Origin: Mugil cephalus
Lineage: Eukaryota; Chordata; Actinopteri; Mugiliformes; Mugilidae
NCBI RefSeq assembly: GCF_022458985.1
Contig: NC_061771.1
Coordinates: 27,582,001 to 27,646,000 of the forward strand
Reading direction: 5' to 3'
DNA: 64,000 nt
Part shown: piece after piece, positions 41,630 to 52,800 of the stretch
How the letters are laid out: every line of letters begins with the position of its first letter
How positions within the stretch are numbered: position 1 is the first letter of the stretch
Made by a program: the position numbers and the translations under genes
Notes under the pieces: model-generated
Database searches by the model: none
Told to the model about the DNA's origin: nothing
Seen by the model: only the letters and a program-made list of their open reading frames with translations

Positions 41630-42890
41630 CTTCAACCCTTTCCATAACACCACCTTGACCCCTTTCATCTCTTTTCATCCCATACTCTCTACCCCTTTCA
41701 TCCCTTCCCCTCTATCCCTTACAATGCTTTTCATCCCATCCTGTCTCCCCATTCCATCCCTTCCCATCACTATGGCCCCTTCAATCCCTTTTCATCCCAT
41801 CTCCTCTACCCTTTTCATCTCTTTTCATCCCACACCCTTTACCCCTTTTCATCCCATCTCCTCTACCCCTTTCATCCATTTTCACTTCATCCCCTCTACA
41901 CCTTCCAATGCTTTTCATCCCATTTCATCCATCCGCTATACCTTTTTCATCCAATACCCTCTACCCCTTTCATCCCTTTTCATCCCATACCCTCTTCCCC
42001 TTTCATCCCTTTTCATCCCATACCCTCTACCCCTTTCATCCCTTTTCATCCCATACCCTCTACCCCCTTCATCTCTTTTCATCCCATACTCTCTACCCCT
42101 TTCATCCCCTTTCATCCCTTCCCCTCTATCCCTTACAATGCTTTTCATCCCATCCTGTCTCCCCATTCCATCCCTTCCCATCACTATGGCCCCTTCAATC
42201 CCTTTTCATCCCATCTCCTCTACCCCTTTCATCTCTTTTCATCCCACACCCTTTACCCCTTTTCATCCCACCTCCTCTACCTCTTTCATCCATTTTCATC
42301 TCATCCCCTCTACACCTTCCAATGCTTTTCATCCCATTTCATCCATCCGCTATACCTTTTTCATCCAATACCCTCTACCCCTTTCATCCCTTACCTTTCC
42401 CTTTCATCCATTTCATCCATCCCTATCCCTTTCATCCCTTTTCATCCATACCCTCTAACCCCAACCCACCCCTTCATCTCTTTTCATCCCATACTCTCTA
42501 CCCCTTTCATCCCTTTCATCCCTTCCCTCTATCCCTTACAATCTTTTCATCCCATCCTGTCTCCCATTCCATCCCTTCCATCACTATGGCCCCTTCAATC
42601 CCTTTCTCCCATCTCCTCTACCCCTTTCATCTCTTTTCATCCCACACCCTTTACCCCTTTTCATCCCATCTCCTCTACCTCTTTCATCCCTTTTCATCTC
42701 ATCCCCTCTACACCTTCCAATGCTTTTCATCCCATTTCATCCATCCGCTATACCTTTTTCATCCAATACCCTCTACCCCTTTCATCCCTTTTCATCCCAT
42801 ACCCTCTTCCCCTTTCATCCATTTTCATCCCATCCCCCTCTCATCCCATCACCTTTACATCTCTTTGCATCTCATCCCCTCTACCCTCTT
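41630..42890. repeat. Minisatellite with higher-order structure (TTTCATCCC-type unit)
   Basis: Variants of TTTCATCCCATACCCTCTAC repeat for about 1.25 kb. A longer period is visible: the marker CCTTACAATGCTTTTCATCC recurs near 41.72, 42.13 and (mutated) 42.54 kb, about 405-408 bases apart. The unit stays open in frame, producing open frames of 337 and 329 codons that are not genes. Confidence 0.88.
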
Positions 42891-43154
42891 AGCGTGAGTC
42901 TGCAGAAGCTTTTATTTACGGCCGATTTGTGCCCAATGAGATAATACATGGCTGAACATGCGTCTTCATGACTAAAACAGGTGAACAGCATAAGTCTGCA
43001 GACTGTGACAGCTAACCAGTCGAACTGGCTGCCTGTTCACGGGGAGGAGCAGAGATGGAGACGCAGTGATTATGACTGCTGGGAAAATTCACTCATCGAC
43101 TTCCTGGAAACATTGCAGACAAAGTGAACAAGTTTGACCATTATTGTGTTTTTT

Positions 43155-43167
43155 TGTGTGTGTGTGT

Positions 43168-43234
<67 letters not shown>
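43155..43234. repeat. (GT)n microsatellite
   Basis: About 40 dinucleotide units with a few interruptions. Confidence 0.95.
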
Positions 43235-43238
<4 letters not shown>

Positions 43239-46200
43239 AGGTCAAGTACGTAGGATTAAATAGTTGCCACATCATTAGCCCTCTGTGGTCTGTTGGTGCT
43301 GTCAGAGCTGATTTAGCCTCCTACACTGATACATTTGTCAGCTCACTTTTGTTAGTAAAGACATTACCAATTGTGTTCAAATGTTCAAAGCCAAAATCAG
43401 AGTTTTATCAGACAAGCACAAGGACTACTTATAAACAAATGTGCATTTTGGTGGCTGGAGTAAAAATATGGAATTAACTACAGGAGTTACAGGATTGCAC
43501 AAATATTCATCAAGTTAAATAAATGTATAAATGCAAAAAAATTAAAATGAAATTGTCAATGTGCACTTGAAACTTAACCTGGATGTTAATGATTAATTGT
43601 TTAGAGCTTGTAAATTTTATTTTTTGTTTGGATATTTGTGTTGATGTTGATGATGTTGTAGGCTACTGAAAATCAACTTGTGTGATGTCAGATCGTCTTT
43701 TCTTTTGTTTAATTGTTCAAGTAGAGGTCAGACTAATATAAGAGGCATTTTATTCTTGCTGCTCCTTTACAATCATGGAGGTGTTGATTTGAAAATGTAG
43801 TGTTCAGTTATGCACAAATTCTGTTGTCCACTTTGTAATGTAATCAATGTATAAATAAATAAAACTTGTAAAACTAACTGACTTCTAGAATTAATGTTAT
43901 ACCAACAAAGACTCTTGTTTGATCTTTGGGGTGAAATGATGCAAAAAGCTGCCTTATTTTTATTTATTTATTTATTTTTTAAGTAGATAAAGGCCAAAAA
44001 ATGTTCGAATTTATTTGGGCAGACAATTGAGTTTATCATTTAAAATCTCAGGGTAAAGTAACATATTTAATTCCTAAAGGAAATAAGTCCACTACAAAAG
44101 CAATGAAGGCCAAACAATCAGTTATGTGCTTTTTGTCTTTTTCTTTAACCAAAAATGTAGTGCAACTGAAATACAGGAGTCTTTTAAGGACAAGATATAC
44201 AACCACAAAAAAAACACTCAAAGATTCCAATCAATCAATAACATGAAATAATTTGCACAGATAAAGATCTCAACAGTCCCAATAGTTCAATACATGTCCA
44301 AGGCCTCACAGCACAACAAATAAATTTCAATGCCCCGCCCACAAAGTTCAGGTGAAATCAGGGTAAACGTTCCTTAATCAGTCCTTAATTCAGACGCCGA
44401 TGTAGTTTGATGTAGGTCGATGTAGTTGTGTATAACAAATAATGTGTGTAAGGGAAGGATAAGGAGAGGGAGAAAGGGTAATGGGAGAACTTGCGGTTTG
44501 GATAGTTGGTTTCAGGAGCAGTAGGCTATCAATCCACAGACTGGAGGGAAGTCCTGGTACCAGAAGACTTCAGTGCCCACAAGCAGAAGATTTCACTGTT
44601 GCTGCGCTAGGATTTCATTGCTCCAGAGTACAAAGGCCGACTAAATTCACCCACTGATTCCCTCTGACTTTCTTATTCCGTCCTTGGTGCATATATCTTC
44701 CTTACAACTATTTCTTGTGTAGTTACACTCCTTCTGTTCTCTTCCTACACTTCTCTTCACCTTCTCATTGGCTCCTGTTTTTCCCCCCTCACTCAGCTCA
44801 AAAGGTGTCAACAGTTGCTAATTACTACCATCTCCTCCCTCACCCCACTCCCACTCTCCACACTACTGTGCAGCAGGAACCACCGGTCTGCTACAAGATG
44901 GAGTACCGTACTTTTTAACCAGTGCATGGCCGACTTACAGCTAAAAGCACTTGCTAACGGTGTTAGCTAATGGCTAACTGGTATTAGCTCTGTAAGCTAA
45001 CATTACATAGAGGAAAAAACACATCTCTGCTTGCTATAAATTAGTCATTTGCAAACATAAAACTTGCTAACATTAGTTTGAAATAAAAAGTCTTTTGAAG
45101 CCACTTTCTATTGTTAATTCCAAATTACATCAAGAGTCTCCAATTATGTTACTTTATTAATTTCTGCAACATAAAACCTGAAAAACTGCAGTAATTTACC
45201 AACGATGTCACGTTAACATTAACTTAATTTGTACCTTAAAGTCCAGTCTCACACTTTTTCCAATTTCTTCTTTTGTGGAGCTGGTTCGTTGGTGGGATTT
45301 ACCCAGAATTCATTACATCAGGCCACAGTTGGAGCAGAGTAAATAAAATGAAACAATTGTGTGTTGTAAAGGTCTTCATAGAAAGATTTGTTGAGCCACT
45401 TACATACAGCTTGTTAATGAAAAAAAAACAAAATAACTAACAAATGTAGACGAATTCAAAACATAATACATTCATTTTATTGTTATTATCACAGGCTCAT
45501 TTTGTTTAAGTGACATATTCTTAGATTGACTTTTCCAGTGTGTTAATTTGTGTGAAGAAGCTACAGAAAAAAGTCGTTTATGTTCATATTAAAAATCTGA
45601 GGGGGAAATACCTTGAGTAAGACACAACAAACCTTTCACCTGGTCGGACTAGTTCAGCCAATGCACCAAACAAAAACACACTAAACCACCGCAAGACCGG
45701 CGGGGGTGCAGACGACATAACAAGCATCATTAAAATCTATTTTATTTAACAAAAGCTGGTAGTGGTCAAAGGAGAAAACCAGTAGGAGTCCGACATCCAC
45801 CCACAGGAAGAATCCAGCTGAACAAACATTCCCAAGGACAAAACGTTTAGGAAAGACAAGGATGAGCTAGGTTTCTGTTATTTTTATTGTATAAATTATG
45901 TAATGTCATTGTGTCATGGAACAATTGTCTCACAGAACTGTCTCAAAGTTGAATCCCCACCCCTCCAAAGCAGTTCAGTCAGGAGGAAGAGGATGAGGAT
46001 GAAGACTGAAAGACAGAAGAATCAGCTTTACAAACATCCAACACATGACGATGATGACGATGCATCAGGAAATGAAAATGGATTTTTTTATGTAACCTGA
46101 GAAAAACAAGCTCTACTATCATACCATTCGCAAAGAGTAGCCTAGGACATTTGACAAAGTAAATCTCATGACTTATACCAGTTAGTCAACTATTTGTCGA

Positions 46201-46900
46201 GTAGCTGGGTAAACATTTCCTTTCATCCCTTGTCAGAGGAAGAGAGGCCCCTCTGGAGAACATCTTTTCTTTAGGTGGACCTTTAATTAATCCTCTGAAA
46301 CCTGAGAGCGTTTCATTGTGAGCGCCGTGTGTGTCCAGTGTCAGTCCACGGATTTAGACAGTGACGCAGCCAAAGTTACCCTGAGAGACCGGTTAGTGTC
46401 ACAATATCTGTCATCAGACGAAGGGTTGGACACACGTGGGAGCTCTGATCAGATTCATTTAACGTCTGAAGAGAAATTTATACGTACTTATTTTTTCAAA
46501 GAACGACTCTGCAAAAACAGACGAACTCGGGAACGAGTCGCTACGAACAAACTTGAAAGGTTGAGTTTTCTGAAATGTGTTTTGTAATTATCATGCTTTT
46601 GTTTTTTTACCTAAAGTTGTGTTTTGTGAATGGTTTACGAAGTATGGTTGTGCTTTCTCAAATGATTTCAAGTTTCCTCAAACAAATGTTTTGTGAAATG
46701 AGTTGCTGCGTTTCCATTCCCCCTAGAAATGCACAAAACCTAGACATCGCAATAAAAAAATTGTAATGGAAAAGCTCACGTTTCTTAATACCTCTCAAAT
46801 ATCTGAAGCTAAAACACTTTTACACTTTCATGATTTGGTTTTTCAGATGTACTGATAGAAAAGTGTTTCGCAAAAGTGTTTTTTTGCATTTCCCTATCAC
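43235..46900. other. Intergenic, no gene seen
   Basis: AT-rich sequence with GCTAAC-type repeats near 44.95 kb. An open frame at 46318-46587 has no ATG start and no recognisable domain, so it is not called. Confidence 0.45.
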
Positions 46901-46908
46901 TGTAGATC

Positions 46909-47250
46909 ATAGGTCTTCAACAGGGGGTCCGAGACCCTTATGAGGTCCATGGAGTCACTGGTGGGGGGGTCGCAAAATCTTTGGTTGATTAGACATTTTT
47001 TCTATATATGTATTTTTCTTTTGTAATTTTCCCCCACAAATTAAAGTTTCTTTCTATACACATTAACATGAATCCAATATCCAATCCAATATTTCAGTAA
47101 AGGGATAAAGGACAGTTTAATATTAAATGCAAAATGATGATAATAATAATAATAATGTATGTTTATAAATAGCACCAGGCTGAGTTTAATATAGAACACA
47201 TATAATAGATCCTTGGCCTGATAAATGTTGAAGAACCCTGTTGTAGATGA
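46909..47250 (+). mobile_element. Repeat with GGTCTTCAACAGGGGG end
   Basis: Starts AGGTCTTCAACAGGGGGTCC and ends near GATAAATGTTGAAGAACCC, giving short imperfect inverted ends; ATCTTTGGTTGATTAGACAT is shared with 47.33 kb. Partial copies follow at 47295-47420 and 48040-48240. Confidence 0.6.
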
Positions 47251-48675
47251 TATATGATTAACCATGGATGCAAAATTGTTTCAAGCTCACAATTAGCTAG
47301 GTCTTCAACAGTGGGTCCGCAAGGGGTTCACAAAATCTTTGGTTGATTAGACATCTTTTATATATTTTTTAATTTTTCCCCACAAATTTAAATTTCTTTA
47401 ACCACTTTCAGCTTGGTCATATCTGGGATGTCAGTAGTTTTTTTTTGAACCAACACGAGCTCTGTACACAAGTTGTGTTTGAGCAAATGCTACATGCAAT
47501 GTGTCGTTGGAAAGGTCCATTTTCTTCTGATTTCGTAGATTTAAGCCATTACAGGGTTCAACCAACACAGCCGGCACAACCAACACATTTTGATCAAAAC
47601 AATAAAAACGAGAAACAAGCATAAACTCACCGGAAAAGCCTCAAATCGATCCAACAATCAATGTGATCCAGGTTAAAATGCTCCGTTTTCATTAATAAGG
47701 GTCCAAACTGTCAATTTCAATCGTATTTTCAATCCAAAAACTACTTTTAGTTCCATAAAAATCCACAAAGAGCTGTTTCAACATCTTTTACAAAGAAGGA
47801 GATGCATCCCAATCTTCTTATTTTATCAAAAAATACAAGATTCACAATTCACGCCTGGTTTTACACTTAGAAAAAAGGGTAAAATAAACTCAGTTTTGGT
47901 GAATATTTTAATGCAGTTTGAATTTGAAGTATTTAAGACTTTATACTCTGATAGTCTTACATTATCCAGATGAGCTCTGTCCTCGCTGTGATAGAAACTT
48001 GAGAGTCTTGGTTTTCAGAGGAAACCAAGACCATGAATGAGCTCCAAACTGTTCATGAACAGCATTCAGTGTTAATACACATTAACTTGAATCCAACACA
48101 TTTTAGTAAAGGGACAGGGGATAGCTCATTATTGAATGCAAATTTATAAACAGCACTAGGCTGAGTTTAATATAGAACACTTAATACTTAATCTCTCCAT
48201 CAGTTTGTGGGTCCTTTAAAAAACGTTGAAGGCCTCTGAGTTAGATGGTTACATAACATGGATCAAAGACAAGATCTTAGAAATCTGTAGCATGAAACAT
48301 GTTGTAACAATAGTAACATGATCTAACATCAGTCAAAAACTACTAAATCCACACAAATGTCTCTGGACAGCTTGTTTAATGTGCTTTTTATGGAGCTAAT
48401 ACACTAGTGACCTCTGCTCCAGACAGAGCAAGGCCTTTGTGCTGCTTTACTGCTGATTAATGTCATTTGATATGAACCTGGACAAAAGCTGTAAATGCTC
48501 AGGTATCGGTTCTCTGATGTCAACGTGTGCTCCTGTTCTAGTCTGTTTGCATCACCAGTGGTCACAGCCATCTTTGTGCATTGTTTCATTGTCAGCGTCA
48601 GCGTTCCTTCAAGGAAAGTATGCGCTGAGCTTTGAAAAGCGGCGAAACAGGTCGGTCCAGCCGCGGGCGCTGTGC

Positions 48676-48683
48676 TATATAAA
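48676..48683 (+). promoter_or_regulatory. TATA box of lysozyme-like gene 1
   Basis: TATATAAA about 30 bases before the probable start of an untranslated exon (about 48706). Several GT donors (48736, 48753, 48766, the last GTG|GTAAGA) could splice to the acceptor CCCCCACAG at 49727. Confidence 0.5.
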
Positions 48684-49738
48684 CGATTGGATGTTTTAGT
48701 TGGACAACACACAGGAGAGAAACATCTCTCGACAGGTGACTCAATCTATCAGGTGAACGGACGTGGTAAGAAATGTCAGCTTTATTTATCCTTTGCTTTT
48801 ATTGTCTGTTTTTATTTAGTGTTTGGAGCAAATGCTCGGGGAGAAAACTACAAAAGGAAAGAGAGACAACAAAAACACTTCACTGCAAACTGTGACGTCG
48901 ATGTTGGATGCAATTAAAAGGCTTCTGTCTCATGATTAGAAGCCACAGATTTGAATTTCACTCCTGCTGATGATTTCTTACTGAAGTACTAATATTTAAT
49001 GAAATAAGACGAGTGGATTCAAGTGATCATTCATCGGGCTCTAAATATCTTAAAAATGCATAGAAGATAAACTTGTTTCCCCTAAAATGTTTGCACAGCT
49101 CAGCTTTTACTGGGATCCAGTACAAATAATCCTGCGCACACGTTTAAAAATGTACCTTTAAAACCATAACATGCCTCGTTAAAATACTTTCAGTATGCAC
49201 TAGTTATTGTATGTAGTTACAACTGTGGAGCATTCTTCTTCAAGGAACAAGGAAATAGAGTCATCTCTGCATATTTTTACTTTCAGTTACTGTAAATTGT
49301 GCAGAACACTGAGCTGTGCCGGGTACAAGCATCATTTAGCTGCACAGTAACACACACGTAGATAATTCATTTAACGCTTTGACTGGCATTGGAACCACAT
49401 GGTTGATCTTGTTTGTAGTAGCAGTATTAGTAGCAGATAATAAAATGCTTAATTTTTCATTTTGTTTTCTAACCATTGCTCATCATTCAGTTTGGAAGAA
49501 ATTTGTGCCAACACATTATATGTATAAATATCTAAACTGTGGCTTTAATACCATAGCTCGAAAATATACATAATCATTTTAACAATGACATGTCAAGATA
49601 CTCTGCAGTGCACGCGATTAATAAAGATTAAAAATTAATGATATTTAATCGCGATTAATCGTATTTCTTGGTGTGAACCAGGACTTAAATTCAGTTTTTC
49701 ATCATCTTCATTACTTTACCCCCACAGAAGGAGCAGAC

Positions 49739-49898
49739 ATGAAGCTGGGGTTGCTGGTGTTGTTGGCTGTGGCCGTTCTGGGGCCCAGTGTCTCTGGGAA
49801 CCGGATCGTTTCCATATGTGAGCTGAAGGAGAAGCTCGACGCCGCCCTCGTTCTGCCCAAAGCTTATGATGCCTGGAAGAACAAGTACTTAGCGAGAG
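49739..49898 (+). CDS. Lysozyme-like 1, coding exon 1 (signal peptide and helix A)
   Basis: Encodes MKLGLLVLLAVAV ... VSG (signal), then NRIVSICELKEKL with the first Cys. Acceptor CCCCACAG 11 bases before the ATG; donor GTGAGT, phase 1. Confidence 0.88.
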
Positions 49899-52800
49899 GT
49901 GAGTTCAACAGGTTAACTTCACCGCTGCTTTATATGATCATCACAGTCGGATTTTGAATTTAGTTTTTGACAATTCAAGATGAAAATGCCCACAAGTAAT
50001 TTAGTTTTTGTGTTGTTTTGCAGGTAAATTATTAATTATTTAGCTTATTGTTTAATTAATTTAAAAACAAAATCCAAAAGAACAGGAAAAACAAAAAACA
50101 AACCAAAGAGATATATTACTCAGAAAAAAGTGATTTTTACATTTTTTTTTCAAGTGAATGCAATACACTTCCATAAAAATGCAAAATATAATCAGCATAT
50201 ATATATATAGATAAAATCTACATTGATATAGACTGATTAAATACAGCTTTTGTGCATGAGTAAAATGTTTTTATGTGGTTTGGTGAAGACAGATGAGGCT
50301 GAGGAATAGTTCTTAATGTCTTTTTAACTGATAACATACTTCCTGAAGGACAGATTGCTCACCAATGAAAAGTCTTAATAGGCAGGTAAAGTTTGTGTAT
50401 TTGGAGCAAAACCAATAAAGACGTGATTTCTGGTCAGATTTGAAATAAAACTAATATATCTTCACTTTTTGTTTCGAAATAGTTTGTGTGTATAATGTTT
50501 TTCGGTGTCTTTTACACTCAAAGATCCATAAATGACAACGACACAATGACACCCAAAAAGACACACAAGATTACCTGAGAGGTTCTCAATGACGTCCGAA
50601 GAGCCAAATCACGAACAAAATAGACATTTAAAAACAACTGGAACATCTGGAGAAAAAAGACTAGAACTATAAAACTACGTATTATATAAACAGCAAATGT
50701 TTTAGTTTGTGTTTTGCATCTGTAAAGGAGAGCGCGATGTTAAAGTAAAGACATGTCTCAAACTGATAATTAGAGGTTGCACAAGTTCAGATTTATTAAT
50801 TAAAGTTGACTGTTCTGTGTAATGACAGTAATGAAATCTATTGTCTCGACCTGAACACATACACTGAGAACAGACGGCTCATGTACTATGTACTGAGAGC
50901 TGCAGATGTGTATAGTCTATATAAAAACAGGCAGCACATCAGCACCATCAGTAGCATTTAATAGTACTCCACAGAGTGTTGTTAGATGGGATAGAGTAGC
51001 AGGTATTTCTCTGAAGCTAAAGGTCTAATAACTTTATCAAATAGTTACAAATACAGGGCATTTGGTGAAGTTGTTATTTGACTGAGGATTTAAACCGTTC
51101 CTCTGCAAGTGACGTCTTTTCACATGCATTACAGAAGTTTTTTAGTTGTATTTCAGGTTTGACATATAACAGCAGTCTGGGCTTCATATTTGGTGATGAA
51201 CCAATGACCCACTAGCCGACCAACTATTTCTTCAACTCTCCCCAACTTACTGGTTTTGCTCCAAAAGCTCCGTTTAAGAGCACTTGAGGCTCTAAAAGGG
51301 AACAAATCCCATATTAAAAAGCCCAACTTTACAGCATTATTAAACATGTTTACAGCCTGGTTCAAAAAATAAATTGGTCTCAATGGTTTATTTCACTATC
51401 AATGACAACTGTACAGGGGGACAATTTTTCTAACTCATTCGTTTATTTATTTTTTTTATTAAGGTTTAAAATTCTGCATAGTTCAGGGCGTTAACGCTTT
51501 GAGTTACCGACGGTAGCCTGAGCTAACTGGTAGCGGAGAGTTGGGTGGACGGGTCTCAATGTCTGACACAACTCCCCAAAGTGTGGGTGGAGTAAAGCTC
51601 ATCCAACTGCAGGCTCCGCCCACTTTCCAGGATCAGAATCCAATGGGTGACATCGCGATGGGTTTGTCCATAGTATAAACAGTCAGTGGGTTTTACACGC
51701 GAGTTGTCGCCATGCTGAAAACGTGACGTCACTCCCCGAATAACTTGTATAAGTTACTTTAATTTGATTATTGGTTTGGAAAAAGTAATGCGCTAGATTA
51801 TTTGTTACTGGAAAAAAGTAGTCAGACGAACGCTACTTACAGTTTTTTTGGTGTTTGCTGCCACAGAGAGGACAGAGAATGAAGGGCTTAAGTGATTATT
51901 ATTATTTCTTTTATTTATAACTGGGCATTGAATTGTTTTACCGGCATCACTGCCAACAAGACAATCAAAGGAAATGACGGTGTTCTGTTTTCCATCGTTG
52001 CTCTCTTCTGTGACTGCAGCTATCTGTGAGTTGACCCGGAGGTCCGGTCTGAACACTGACCTGATCAGAGTGTTCGGACATCGCATCCCAACAACGACTG
52101 CTGCACCTACGACCGTGCCTGTTTCCACCGCCGGCACAGACATGCCTATAAGCTTGGCAGGTTCATTAGCCCCTTTCACCACCACCACCACCACCACCAC
52201 CACTCCTGCACCTACTACCGCTGCTGCTACCACTACTACTTCCACTACCACCACCATTCCTGCACCTACTACCGCTACTGCTACCACTACTACTTCCACT
52301 ACCACCTCCACGGCTGCTCCTAGTACCACTGAACCAACAACCGTAGAACCACTGACCGCAAACTTCACCGAGACAAACAGCACAAGCGGCGGCAGCAGGA
52401 GGAAGCGTTCGGTCACGGGCATCGACGAGGACATGGAGGCCATGCTGTACGATCAACAGAACGTGTTCGATGAGCAGGAGATGGAGGAGGACTACAACCA
52501 CGTGCAAGATGAGGACGACGAGGAGGAGGAGGTCGAGGAGGAGTTCGAGGAGCAGGAGAGCCCAGAGGAGGCGTTCAGAGTGAAGAGAGGCGCAAGAAGG
52601 AGCAGCGACGAAAATTCGTCCGAGGACCGGAAGCCCAGGAGGAAGAAGGTGAAGAAGCAGAAGCTGCCCTGGTCCATCGGCTACTACGGCCTCTTCCAGC
52701 TCTCTGACGGACACTTCTGCAACTCTGGTTATCGCTGGTCCAGAAACGTTTGCAACACCACCTGCACAGGTAAGGCCTTCTCCCCACTGAGCCACAAAAT

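Noticed and set aside
41630..42890. Possible CRISPR-like array
   Set aside because: Repeats are contiguous variants without unique spacers, and the genome is eukaryotic.
41445..42897. Two overlapping open frames of 337 and 329 codons (HPISSTPFIPF-type repeats)
   Set aside because: They follow a minisatellite whose unit lacks stops; both frames are open at once, which indicates repeat structure rather than coding.
46318..46587. 89-codon open frame
   Set aside because: Begins at GTG rather than ATG, no recognisable domain, no flanking splice pattern.
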